Assembly (NCBI GenBank): GCA_964627125.1
Contig: CAZVJQ010000025.1
Span: 1 to 24,416 of the forward strand
Source of the DNA: Fastidiosipila sp964627125
GTDB taxonomy: Bacteria > Bacillota > Clostridia > Saccharofermentanales > Fastidiosipilaceae
Reading direction: 5' to 3'
Length of the DNA: 24,416 nt
The notes under the pieces were generated by a model. That model searched no databases, was not told where the DNA came from, and saw nothing but the letters and a program-made list of their open reading frames with translations. A program made the translations under genes and the position numbers. This document shows positions 5,718 through 14,132 of the stretch, in pieces. Position 1 is the first letter of the stretch. Each line of letters begins with the position of its first letter.

Positions 5718-7796
5718 TTAATCTATTTCTGCTTCTTCAGCATGACTCTCAATAAATTCTCTTCTAGGTTCAACATTCTCACCCATTAGTGTAGATATAA
5801 CTTCATCTGCTGTATGTTGATCTTTAGCTCTTACTTGTAGAAGCTTCCTATTTGATGGGTCCATTGTTGTTTCCCATAATTGGATAGCATCCATCTCTCC
5901 AAGACCTTTAAATCTTTGTGTAGAGTGATTTGTCCAGCCCTTTTCAGCTAATATCTTGTCTGCTTCATCTTCATCATAGGCATATACTTCTTCTTTACCT
6001 TGAGTAAATTTATATAGAGGTGGAAGAGCAACATATATTTTTCCAGCTTCAACTAATTCAGGCATATATCTATAGAAGAATGTTAATAGTAATGTTCTAA
6101 TGTGCTTACCATCTACGTCCGCATCCGCCATGATAATAACTTTACCGTAGCGAAGTTTTTCAATATCGAACTCTTCTCCAATACCAGTACCTAGCGCTAA
6201 TACAATAGGTTGTAACTTCTCATTTGCATATACTTTATCAATACGAGATTTTTCAGTATTAAGCATTTTTCCCCATAAAGCTAAAACTGCTTGATACTTT
6301 CTTTCACGCCCTATCTTGGCTGTACCACCAGCTGAGTCACCCTCAACGATGAATAGCTCTGTTAGACGATTATCGTTACTTTGGCAATCTGCTAATTTAC
6401 CTGGTAGAGCATTACTTTCAAATGCGGTTTTTCTTCTAGTCATTTCACGAGCTTTACGAGCTGCAATTCTTGCTTGAGATGCAGCAACACATTTTTCCAT
6501 GATAGATTTAGCTGTCTGAGGATTTTCTTCTAGGAAGTTAGGTAGTTTTTCATTCATAACCTGCTCAACTATAGTACGCATCTCGCTATTACCTAGTCTA
6601 CCCTTAGTTTGTCCTTCAAATTGTGGGTCAGGTAATTTAACACTAATAATAGCTGTTAAACCTTCCCTTACGTCATCACCAGTAAGGTTTGTATCTTTAC
6701 TTGAAAGATAATTATATTTTCTTGCATAGTCATTTATAACCTTAGTAAGTGCTGATCTAAATCCTGTTAAGTGAGTACCACCTTCAGCCGTTGCAATGTT
6801 GTTTGCATATGAGTAAACACTCTCTGTATAAGTCTTAGTGTACTGTAATGATAATTCAACAAATGAATCACCATCTTGTGTTGCAATATATATTGGATCG
6901 TCGTGGATAGCTTCTTTAGCTCTATTAAGGTATTCAACGAAGGCTACGATACCACCTTCATAATGTAATTCAACCTTTTTAACTACTTCTTCATCACGTT
7001 CATCGATAAGATCAATGCTTACTTCTTTATTTAAGAATGCCATCTCTCTATATCTAGAAATCATGGTTTCGAAGTCGAAGTTTACATCTGGGAAGATATC
7101 ATTATCTGGTTTAAAGATAGTCATTGTACCTGTATCATCTTTATCAACAGTACCAACCACTTTCAACGGTTGAGTTGTTTCACCTCTAGCGAAGCTTATT
7201 TGATAGAGCTTACCATCACGTTTAACGTAAACATCCATCCACTCACTCAATGCGTTAACAACTGATGCACCAACTCCGTGTAAACCACCAGAGATACTAT
7301 AAGCACCTTCGCCAAACTTACCACCTGCGTGAAGCACGGTGTGTACTACTTCTACAGTAGGTATACCCATTTTACTGTGGGTACCAACAGGGATTCCTCT
7401 ACCATCATCCTTAACGGTAATAGAACCATCCTTGTTTAAAATAACATCAATCTGATCACAGTAACCTGCTAATGCCTCATCAATTGAGTTGGCAACTATT
7501 TCATAGATAAGGTGGTGTAATCCTCTAGGGGTAACATCACCAATATACATACCTGGTCTTTTTCTAACAGCTTCTAAACCTTCAAGAACTTGAATCGCAT
7601 CATCATCGTATGCTTCAATATTTTTAGTATCGAAGATATCTTGATTACTTGTATCAATTAGTCTTTCAATAAATTGATCATCAGTGTCAGCTAATGCTCT
7701 AATATTATCTGCTTCATTCATTAATTCATCAGGTAAATCTAGAGTTTCATCTGAAATTTCACCTTCTAAATCATTCTCGATATTTTCTTTCTCCAC
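5718..7796 (-). CDS. gyrB: DNA gyrase subunit B
   Basis: GyrB is the ATPase subunit of gyrase, which introduces negative supercoils. The GHKL ATPase domain is recognisable by IQVLEGLEAVRKRPGMYIG, NSIDEA, DDGRGIPVG and GLHGVGASVVNAL. The TOPRIM domain shows FIVEGDSAG and IIMADADVDGKHIRTLLLTFFYR, and the C-terminus has QRFKGLGEM. At 692 residues it is longer than the usual 640 or so. The excess is an acidic N-terminal extension of about 55 residues before the normal start of homology (20 Asp/Glu against 4 Lys/Arg in the first 60). The start is GTG with AGGAG 7 nt upstream, and no better internal start is seen. gyrB follows the remB-like gene by 10 bp and is probably in the same operon. gyrA is not in this window. 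Confidence 0.97.
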   Translation of the reverse strand: MEKENIENDLEGEISDETLDLPDELMNEADNIRALADTDDQFIERLIDTSNQDIFDTKNIEAYDDDAIQVLEGLEAVRKRPGMYIGDVTPRGLHHLIYEIVANSIDEALAGYCDQIDVILNKDGSITVKDDGRGIPVGTHSKMGIPTVEVVHTVLHAGGKFGEGAYSISGGLHGVGASVVNALSEWMDVYVKRDGKLYQISFARGETTQPLKVVGTVDKDDTGTMTIFKPDNDIFPDVNFDFETMISRYREMAFLNKEVSIDLIDERDEEVVKKVELHYEGGIVAFVEYLNRAKEAIHDDPIYIATQDGDSFVELSLQYTKTYTESVYSYANNIATAEGGTHLTGFRSALTKVINDYARKYNYLSSKDTNLTGDDVREGLTAIISVKLPDPQFEGQTKGRLGNSEMRTIVEQVMNEKLPNFLEENPQTAKSIMEKCVAASQARIAARKAREMTRRKTAFESNALPGKLADCQSNDNRLTELFIVEGDSAGGTAKIGRERKYQAVLALWGKMLNTEKSRIDKVYANEKLQPIVLALGTGIGEEFDIEKLRYGKVIIMADADVDGKHIRTLLLTFFYRYMPELVEAGKIYVALPPLYKFTQGKEEVYAYDEDEADKILAEKGWTNHSTQRFKGLGEMDAIQLWETTMDPSNRKLLQVRAKDQHTADEVISTLMGENVEPRREFIESHAEEAEID

Positions 7797-7806
7797 TATA
7801 ATTCTC

Positions 7807-8073
7807 CTAACTTAAGTTTAAATTCCTGTATATATTTTGGATTCTTTCTTTTAAAGCATGCGTAGATATTGGAGATAAATATGCCCTATCAAAAGTAATT
7901 ATTAATGATCTAGGTAACTCTGGAGATACACTGTCTAAGATATTACTATTTTCAAGATTTGCTAAATATTCAAGAGATATTTCATTATCTTCTCTAGTAA
8001 TTTCATCTAAATCATATATAGCTAAAATATACCTCAAAGCTATCTGATATTCACCACCAATATGTAGATACAT
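7807..8073 (-). CDS. RemB-like (DUF370) small protein
   Basis: This 88-residue protein lies between recF and gyrB, the place where Firmicutes encode RemB (YaaB), a DUF370 protein related to the RemA matrix-gene regulator. The N-terminus MYLHIGGEYQIALRYILAIYDLD fits the family's start (one beta strand ending in GG, then an Ile-rich segment with conserved Asp), and LPRSLIITFDRAYLSPISTHALKER fits the conserved second half (SFVITDDKVYLSPISSxTLKKR in relatives). It is cytoplasmic, with no membrane segment. The function of RemB is poorly known even in Bacillus. The identification rests on both sequence and position. Confidence 0.82.
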   Translation of the reverse strand: MYLHIGGEYQIALRYILAIYDLDEITREDNEISLEYLANLENSNILDSVSPELPRSLIITFDRAYLSPISTHALKERIQNIYRNLNLS

Positions 8074-8092
8074 TATAGCACAAAAGCCCTTT

Positions 8093-9280
8093 CTAATCGC
8101 TTGTATATGAGACAGTTCCGTCGTCTACCTGGAAGTAAGAAATACCCTTATCCTTAGATTTTTCTAACCAATCTTTATCTAATTGATCTGGATCTGTACA
8201 AGTAATAAATATTTGAGTATTGTCTAATGAACTTAATAGTTTTTCTCTTCTATTAGAATCTAATTCACTCATAACATCGTCTAATAAAAGTACAGGAGTT
8301 TGGTTGGTAAGGTCATTAATTATTTGCAACTCAGCCATCTTAAGTGACAACACAGCAGTTCTTTGTTGTCCCTGGGATGCATAACTTCTTATTAATTCTT
8401 CGTTTAAATAGATTTCAAAATCATCTCTATGTGGACCGACGGATGTTGAACCAACTGCAATATCTCTAGTTCTTCTATCTTTTAAACGTTGCAAGATACT
8501 GTTGAAATTATCTTCATCATCATTTTCAATTTTAATTGTTGTATTGGTTTTATATTTGAAACTCAAGTACTCTGCATCATCTGATATATGTCTATGTACT
8601 TTTCTAGAATACTCTTTAATCATTTCAATCAGTTGCAAACGCTCGTTGATAATCTTGAGTGCATAGTTTGCCAACTCATCATCCCAAGTATCTAGCATAG
8701 CTGATTCAAATTCATCTAATCTATATTTATCAGCTTCTTTAAACTGTTTCAACAGCTTGTTTCTTTGGTTTAAAACTCGGTGGTAACTTTGCAAATTAAC
8801 GAAATAATTAATCTTAATTTGAGACAACAAAAGATCCATAAACCTACGTCTAACAGCTGGACCATCCTTTACCAACTGGAGGTCTTCAGGTGCAAACATA
8901 ACTGCATGGAAGTTACCAACGAAGTCAGAAACTCTATCCAACTTCATTTCATTCTTATGCAACACTCGTTGGTTCTTACTCTTACCATCCAAGTCACCAT
9001 AAGCTAATGTTAAATTACGTTCAAAGGAATAATCGATACCATCAGATTTCGATAAAAAATAATCTAAATCTATTTGGTAATGAGATTTATCGTGTTTAAT
9101 GAGCTCAGCATCTTTTGAAGTTCTATGGCTGCGAGCACAAGCAATCATATAAATTGCTTCCACAATGTTAGTTTTCCCCTGACCATTTTGTCCAAATAGG
9201 ACATTTAGACCAGGGGTTGGTTTTAATTCTAATTCTGAATAATTTCTAAAATTTTTAAGCGTAAGATTACTTACTATCAT
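8093..9280 (-). CDS. recF: DNA replication and repair protein RecF
   Basis: RecF is an SMC-like ATPase that helps load RecA at gaps in single-stranded DNA. The 395-residue protein has the Walker A motif GQNGQGKTNIVEAIY near residue 30, the conserved NLTLKNFRNYSELEL start, an MFAPEDLQLVKDGPAVRRRFMD segment (about 130-150), the ABC signature region SYASQGQQRTAVLSLKMAE (about 305-325) and the Walker B/D-loop LLLDDVMSELDSNRRE. It begins 11 bp after dnaN ends. The S4-domain gene yaaA, often found between the two, is absent. The start has only a weak AGGT signal, which suggests translational coupling to dnaN. Confidence 0.96.
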   Translation of the reverse strand: MIVSNLTLKNFRNYSELELKPTPGLNVLFGQNGQGKTNIVEAIYMIACARSHRTSKDAELIKHDKSHYQIDLDYFLSKSDGIDYSFERNLTLAYGDLDGKSKNQRVLHKNEMKLDRVSDFVGNFHAVMFAPEDLQLVKDGPAVRRRFMDLLLSQIKINYFVNLQSYHRVLNQRNKLLKQFKEADKYRLDEFESAMLDTWDDELANYALKIINERLQLIEMIKEYSRKVHRHISDDAEYLSFKYKTNTTIKIENDDEDNFNSILQRLKDRRTRDIAVGSTSVGPHRDDFEIYLNEELIRSYASQGQQRTAVLSLKMAELQIINDLTNQTPVLLLDDVMSELDSNRREKLLSSLDNTQIFITCTDPDQLDKDWLEKSKDKGISYFQVDDGTVSYTSD

Positions 9281-9291
9281 CTATAAACCTA

Positions 9292-10395
9292 TTATTTTCT
9301 TAAAGGTAAGACTAAGTATGAGAATGAATCTCCCTCTCTTGGCTTAATAACACATGGGCCAACTTGACCATTAAATTCTAATCTAACAGTTTCATCGTCA
9401 ATTTCTTTCAATGCATCAATAAAGTAACGAGGATTGAAATCAATTTCTAATTCATCACCATCAAAATCTAGTAATTCAACCTCATCATTTAAGTTACCTA
9501 AATCTGTACTTGCTGAGATTTTAACCTTGTTTGATCCATTAATAGATAAACTCATTGGATATCTTCTATCATCGCTTGGAAGGATTAAATTAGCTCTATC
9601 TACAGCGTTATAGAATTTTTGTCTATTAACTTCAATAAAAGTTGCATATGATTTAGGTAAGATGCTGTTATAGTTCATAAACTCTTGTTGAATTAATCTA
9701 GAAATTAACTTAACGTCTCCCATATCAAATTCAATGTGGTTTTGTGTAGTATAAAGAGCTACATCACCTGTATCACCTAATATTGATTGGATATTTCTAA
9801 GAGCCTTACCAGGAATTAATATCTTAGATTCTGGTAATTCATTTTCTATACTTTCACTTCTTAAAGCTAAACGGAAACCATCAACTGCAACTAACTCTAA
9901 TTCATGAGCTGAGCTGTTAAATAAAATACCATTAAATGCTGGTCTAGATATATCTTGAGAAACAGCAAATAAAGTTTGAGAAATCATACTCTTAAGTAGA
10001 TTCTGATTAACAATAACCTTCTCACTTGCGTCTACGTCTGGTAGCTGTGGATAGTCACTTGCATTAAGACCCTTAATTTCAAAATGACTGTTTCCTGAGT
10101 CAATTTTTGCAACATAGTTATCATCAACATGAATGCTAACTACATCCTCAGGCAATTTTCTAACAATTTCACTTAATATTCTTGCTGTAAGTACTACTGA
10201 TCCTTCTTCTTGGATATCTCCAGGTAAAGTAGCTACAATTCCTGTCTCTAAGTCATAACCGGTTAATTTGATAGTATCATTCTCTGCTACGAATAAAATA
10301 CCATCTAGCAAGGCTAAAGTTGATCTATTTGCTACTGCCCTCATTGCTTGGCTAACTGCATTTTGTAATTTATCTTTTGAACAAATTATTCTCAC
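9292..10395 (-). CDS. dnaN: DNA polymerase III beta subunit (sliding clamp)
   Basis: DnaN is the ring-shaped clamp that tethers the replicative polymerase to DNA. The length (367 residues) and three similar domains agree with the family. Recognisable segments are MRIICSKDKLQNAVSQAMRAVANRSTLALLDGIL at the start, the DYPQLPD motif in the first third, PAFNGILFN and VAVDGFRLALR in the middle domain, and NPRYFIDALKEI with the hydrophobic-pocket end SYLVLPLRK at the C-terminus. The start is GTG, with AAGGAAGGA 9 nt upstream. Downstream are recF, remB-like and gyrB in tight succession, so they are probably co-transcribed. Confidence 0.97.
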   Translation of the reverse strand: MRIICSKDKLQNAVSQAMRAVANRSTLALLDGILFVAENDTIKLTGYDLETGIVATLPGDIQEEGSVVLTARILSEIVRKLPEDVVSIHVDDNYVAKIDSGNSHFEIKGLNASDYPQLPDVDASEKVIVNQNLLKSMISQTLFAVSQDISRPAFNGILFNSSAHELELVAVDGFRLALRSESIENELPESKILIPGKALRNIQSILGDTGDVALYTTQNHIEFDMGDVKLISRLIQQEFMNYNSILPKSYATFIEVNRQKFYNAVDRANLILPSDDRRYPMSLSINGSNKVKISASTDLGNLNDEVELLDFDGDELEIDFNPRYFIDALKEIDDETVRLEFNGQVGPCVIKPREGDSFSYLVLPLRK

Positions 10396-10710
10396 GGATA
10401 TAATTCCTTCCTTTTCCTTAATTGCTATTAATAATTATAAAACAAAAGCAAAAGTTATTGTTTCATAAATAGATGTTTTATATATAGTTATTTTATCACT
10501 CTTATTCTTATAGTTGGTGGATAATCTGTATAAGTCTCGAGACCTTGCATTAATGATTATCAACAAGCTTTTTTATGTGTGAATTAAGTGTTAATAATCC
10601 GTTGAAAATATGTGAATAAATAAGGGTAAAACTAAAAATCATCACTTATCCACGATTATCAACATTCACATTTCAACATATACCCACAAATTAGTGGATA
10701 ACAAACATAA
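10396..10710. other. oriC: Probable chromosomal origin oriC: DnaA-box cluster
   Basis: The 315-bp region between dnaA and dnaN holds a cluster of nonamers differing by one base from the DnaA box TTATCCACA: GGTGGATAA (10516-10524), TTATCAACA (10557-10565), TGTGAATAA (10611-10619), TTATCCACG (10646-10654), TTATCAACA (10656-10664) and AGTGGATAA (10693-10701). A poorer match is ATACCCACA (10680-10688). The pair at 10646/10656 is separated by a single base. The stretch from about 10425 to 10500 is nearly pure A/T and is the likely unwinding element. This is the usual location of oriC in Firmicutes. None of the boxes is a perfect match. Confidence 0.8.
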
Positions 10711-12090
10711 CTATGGTTCTATTCTCTTTCTAATATTATTGACGTCATCTTCAATATTTCTATCAGTTTCAATGAGCTCTTCTATCTTCGTACAAGCATG
10801 CATAACTGTAGTATGGTCTCTACCACCAAATGAATCACCAATCTTCTTAAACGGCATATTAAGCACATCTCTACATAGATACATTGCCACTTGTCTTGGT
10901 TCAACTATATTCTTAGATCTCTTTGGTGAAATAATATCTTTCTTATTAATATTGTAATAAGCAGCAACAATATCAATGATCATATCTGCTGTTACTTGTT
11001 TAATTGATTTAGGCTGAATGATGTCTTTAAGCGCATCTTGAGCAGTCTCTAAATCGATAGTACCAGCTAACAATGAATAAGCCATTACAGTGTTATAAGC
11101 ACCTTCTAGCTCACGTATATTGGAGTCAATGTTCTTAGCAATATACTCAATAACATCTGAGCCAACATTTTGCCTATTCTCTTTAGCCTTATTATCTAAT
11201 ATAGCAACTCTAGTCTCATAGTCAGGAGCTTGTATATCAACAATTAAACCTGATGAGAATCTTGTTTTTAAACGTTCTTCAAGAGTAACTAAACTCTGAG
11301 GTGGTTTATCACAGGTTAAAACAATATTGCTTCCAGCTTCATATAGAGCATTAAATGTGTGGAAGAATTCTTCTTGCATTCTCTCCTTACCTGCAATAAA
11401 TTGAATATCATCAATTAACAGTAAGTCACAGTTTCTATACTTATTTCTAAATGTATCGTAATCATTCTTTTGAATTGTATAAATAAACTCATTAACAAAT
11501 TGTTCAGTCTGTACGTAGAGAATTTTAATATCTGAATGATTCTTATCAACGTAGTTACCAATAGCATGCATTAAGTGAGTTTTACCCAATCCAGATCCAC
11601 CATATAAGAATATAGGGTTAAAGTTGTTGCTCTTAGGGTTTTGGGCAAGAGCCACTGCAGCAGCACGTGCAAATCTATTGCCGTTACCAACGACAAAATT
11701 ATCAAAATGATAGTTTCTATTTAATCTTCCAGAGTTATTATGCTCTTGTTTTCTCTCTTCAGAGTCTAAAGGAATAATAGACTCACCTGAAAATGTCTTA
11801 GCATCTGTATCAGACATAGCTTCTTCTTCAGATAAAACAAATTTGATCTTAAAATTTCTTGAGCATACAACAGCGATAGTATTTTCAATTAAGGTTGAAA
11901 ACTTCTCAGCATAGCTAATGTGGAAATCATTAGGTGCAATAAGATAAAAGTTTTCTACAGTTGCAATACTTGGTTCTAATGGTTTAATCCAGGTGCTAAA
12001 GGATATCTCAGATACTTCTTCTTCAAGAAAATCGAGAGTTCTAGTCCAGATAGTATCAATGTTAGCAGTAATATCGTTAAGTAATTCCAT
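10711..12090 (-). CDS. dnaA: Chromosomal replication initiator DnaA
   Basis: DnaA binds oriC and opens it with ATP. The 459-residue protein shows domain I (about 1-85, beginning LLNDITANIDTIWTRTLDFLEEEVS), a variable linker, the AAA+ domain beginning NYHFDNFVVGNGNRFA with Walker A GGSGLGKTH near residue 160 and Walker B LLIDDIQF near 226, and the C-terminal DNA-binding domain with GRDHTTVMHACTKI near 415-430. The ATG has AGGAG 7 nt upstream. An extended -10 (TG then TACAAT, minus strand, complement of 12132-12137) gives a leader of about 35 nt. The upstream neighbour is divergent and unrelated; rpmH and rnpA, the common dnaA neighbours, are not there. Confidence 0.98.
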   Translation of the reverse strand: MELLNDITANIDTIWTRTLDFLEEEVSEISFSTWIKPLEPSIATVENFYLIAPNDFHISYAEKFSTLIENTIAVVCSRNFKIKFVLSEEEAMSDTDAKTFSGESIIPLDSEERKQEHNNSGRLNRNYHFDNFVVGNGNRFARAAAVALAQNPKSNNFNPIFLYGGSGLGKTHLMHAIGNYVDKNHSDIKILYVQTEQFVNEFIYTIQKNDYDTFRNKYRNCDLLLIDDIQFIAGKERMQEEFFHTFNALYEAGSNIVLTCDKPPQSLVTLEERLKTRFSSGLIVDIQAPDYETRVAILDNKAKENRQNVGSDVIEYIAKNIDSNIRELEGAYNTVMAYSLLAGTIDLETAQDALKDIIQPKSIKQVTADMIIDIVAAYYNINKKDIISPKRSKNIVEPRQVAMYLCRDVLNMPFKKIGDSFGGRDHTTVMHACTKIEELIETDRNIEDDVNNIRKRIEP

Positions 12091-12131
12091 TCAAACTCCT
12101 TTTTACAGTAAATATAAAGCGGGTATAGATA

Positions 12132-12140
12132 ATTGTATCA
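12132..12140 (-). promoter_or_regulatory. dnaA promoter, extended -10
   Basis: On the minus strand the sequence reads TGATACAAT, an extended -10 (TG, one base, TACAAT). A clear -35 is absent. A near-match to the DnaA box, TGTGGAAAA at 12166-12174, lies about 30 bp upstream and could serve autoregulation, but it is a single weak site. Confidence 0.45.
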
Positions 12141-12269
12141 GAAAAAATAGCAAAAAAATAAATAATGTGGAAAAGTATCTCTTAACCTGTCTATAACGTG
12201 GTTTTTACATTGAATAGTTATATTAATAAAGGTTTCGTATAAAAATCATTAATTTAGAGGGGAAAACTA

Positions 12270-12911
12270 ATGAACATAGAATCACATTTCTTTATAGGCA
12301 GACTAGTACATAAGAAAATCAGAGAATATTTACCAATTAAAGTATCAAAATCATTTTTTGTCTCAGCAAATATACTTGCAGATTATTGCACATTAGTTTG
12401 GGAGCGACCACAGTTCTACTTGAAATCTTGGGATTTCTTGCAAGACTATTTTGATTACGTTGCCAACGGAGAAGTTGAAGGTAAAAAATACCACTTTACT
12501 CCAAGTCTTTCATACAACCTAGGGATAATTACACACTACATAACTGACTTCTTCACACACTCACATATAGGTGAAGGAATTGGTGGAGCAAGACATCATT
12601 TGCAATATGAAGATTTCGTTGACAACTACAGACTATCAATAAGAGAGTCATTAATTGAAAAAGATTATAGTAAAACAATTAAACTCGTTGACAACACAGA
12701 TGAATTAAAATTAAATTTCGAATCATATATGGAAACATATAGACAATTACCAGCATCACCTGATTTAGATCTGGAGTTGGCAATAAGTAAATCAATTGAA
12801 ATATGTGTAAATCTATTGATACTAAGATATGAAAGATTACATAAACTAGATATTGAAATGAATAGAAAACTAAACAGAGTTGAAAATGAAAAAATACTAT
12901 TACTAAAATAG
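12270..12911 (+). CDS. Zinc-dependent phospholipase C family-like protein
   Basis: The 213-residue protein resembles the cytoplasmic Zn_dep_PLPC family widespread in Clostridia. Candidate metal ligands are His6 (ESHFFIGRLVH), His89 and Asp93 (HYITDFF), His97 and His99 (THSH), and His109/His110 with Glu114 (RHHLQYE). There is no signal peptide or transmembrane segment, so unlike secreted phospholipase C it should act inside the cell; its substrate is unknown. The ATG follows GAGGGG at good spacing. It is divergent from dnaA, with a shared 179-bp intergenic region. The coding sequence also contains several TTRNCAA-type words (12330, 12438, 12460, 12600, 12619, 12688). Confidence 0.75.
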   Translation: MNIESHFFIGRLVHKKIREYLPIKVSKSFFVSANILADYCTLVWERPQFYLKSWDFLQDYFDYVANGEVEGKKYHFTPSLSYNLGIITHYITDFFTHSHIGEGIGGARHHLQYEDFVDNYRLSIRESLIEKDYSKTIKLVDNTDELKLNFESYMETYRQLPASPDLDLELAISKSIEICVNLLILRYERLHKLDIEMNRKLNRVENEKILLLK

Positions 12912-12950
12912 TAATAGTAGATTCATTAGGTTTAAAATATTATTTAACTA

Positions 12951-12990
12951 TTGCAAACTGGTTAACAACTAAATTACATTGGATTACCAA
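12951..12990. repeat. Three phased TTRNCAA-type boxes
   Basis: In the short gap between the converging phospholipase-like and rex-like genes, TTGCAA (12951), TTAACAA (12962) and TTACCAA (12984) start 11 and 22 bp apart, the same phasing seen upstream of the HTH coiled-coil gene. No terminator hairpin is visible in this gap. Confidence 0.5.
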
Positions 12991-13027
12991 CCAAATAATA
13001 TATATAAAACAACAAGAGAATAGGGGA

Positions 13028-13711
13028 CTACTGTATATGCTTATCATCCATGTTCTTTGCAGTTTTCAATCTATACCATAACATTGCAAACGTCTCTTCC
13101 AACATTGCAGATTGTACAATAGCATGATTACCAACTTCTAAATCAACAATTGTAAAATTCCAAATTGCTCTTATTCCTGCGCCGACTAATTGATCTGCAT
13201 ATTCTTGTGCATATTCCTTGTCAACATCAAGCGCTGCAATATCTATTGTATTTTCAGATGCAAATTCTCTCAAATCTTCTAAACTATAGATTGGAACATT
13301 ACCAATTGTGTTGGTAATACGTTTAATAACTTCTTGAGTAGGATCTTCAATAAAAATAGCTATAAGATGTATACCAGCGCCTTTTAAAGCACTTACATCT
13401 AGTAGTGAATTAGAGAAACTTTCCTTACCAACCAAAATTAAATATCTAGTATCGTTGTAACCAAGTGTTGATTCAATTTTTTCTCTTAATTCTTTTAAGT
13501 TAAAACCAGTTCTAGGCTTACCAGTACTACCAATATATCCAAGATCTTTTCTAACTACATTACTAGTAATACCACATCTGTCAGCAATATCACTTGAGGA
13601 TAGGTGAGTACATTCATCTTCCAAAGCCTGGTTTATCAATACAAGATATGTAGGCAAGCGAAATAATGTTGAATTAGGAATAATTTCTTTATTTGGATTA
13701 GATGAACTCAT
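13028..13711 (-). CDS. Rex-family repressor with degenerate NAD-binding motif
   Basis: Rex senses the NADH/NAD+ ratio and represses fermentation genes. The 227-residue protein has the Rex winged helix-turn-helix (about 15-85, LSSSDIADRCGITSNVVRKDLGYIG, then GKPRTGFNLKEL), a Rossmann-like domain and the C-terminal swapped helix (about 200-225). The dinucleotide loop, normally VGAGNLG, reads VGKESFS at 94-100, so the second and third glycines are Glu97 and Ser100. The later strand FIEDP and AGIRAIWNFTIVDLEV are family-like. The ATG follows a strong GGAGG. The missing glycines suggest a protein that binds DNA but does not sense NAD(H) normally, or a paralogue with another ligand. For that reason I give no gene symbol. 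Confidence 0.85.
   Translation of the reverse strand: MSSSNPNKEIIPNSTLFRLPTYLVLINQALEDECTHLSSSDIADRCGITSNVVRKDLGYIGSTGKPRTGFNLKELREKIESTLGYNDTRYLILVGKESFSNSLLDVSALKGAGIHLIAIFIEDPTQEVIKRITNTIGNVPIYSLEDLREFASENTIDIAALDVDKEYAQEYADQLVGAGIRAIWNFTIVDLEVGNHAIVQSAMLEETFAMLWYRLKTAKNMDDKHIQ
13298..13318. repeat. Perfect inverted pair of boxes inside the rex-like gene
   Basis: ATTACCAA and TTGGTAAT (8-bp arms, 13298-13305 and 13311-13318) face each other across 5 bp, a typical operator-like palindrome built from two copies of the recurring box. It lies within coding sequence, so codon constraints (Asn-Thr-Ile-Gly-Asn) may partly explain it. Confidence 0.4.
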
Positions 13712-14120
13712 GTATTACCTCCAAGTAATAAAATAAGAAGAACATGATAAAGACCTAGTTTTATCTAAGTTTAATCTCAGAATGATCCTTCTTGTTTAAG
13801 TTGTACAATAAAAAAGATATATTATATGCATAGTGCACAATAAATATCGAATGATTTGTATTAAAACATACAGTTTATAATAATGATAATATAAATATAA
13901 GATATTTGCCAATGATTATAATATTCAGTGATTAATGTTTACATATTCAAATTCTTAAGATATTTGATGAAATTTGTAGATATGAATGCGATGCTTAGAT
14001 AATGTATAATTTATATAGATATCCACATAAATATTAATTATATTCATCTATGGATATTTATCTAAAGTGAAGAGTACTCAGTCATATGAGCATATATGGC
14101 TAATCTAAAGATTTAGGATT
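13712..14120. other. 409-bp divergent intergenic region, rex-like / dGTPase
   Basis: This very AT-rich region must hold the promoters of both divergent genes, but TATAAT-like words are so frequent that none can be chosen confidently; TATAAT at 14005-14010 is one candidate for the dGTPase gene. Two exact copies of TAAGATATTTG occur at 13898-13908 and 13956-13966. TTGTACAATAAA (13801-13812) is partly repeated at 13833-13844. A hairpin, ATATCCA (14019-14025) with TGGATAT (14051-14057), lies 75 bp before the dGTPase start. One TTGCCAA box is at 13906. No small gene or RNA was recognised. Confidence 0.4.
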
Positions 14121-14132
14121 GTGAGAGGAAAT

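Noticed and set aside
5114..5789. Several plus-strand frames opposite parB and gyrB
   Set aside because: No ribosome binding sites or recognisable domains, and they are antisense to well-supported genes.
13801..13844. Possible Rex operator in the divergent region (TTGTACAATAAA and GTGCACAATAAA)
   Set aside because: It does not match the Rex consensus TTGTTAA-N4-TTAACAA in either half, so no operator is called.
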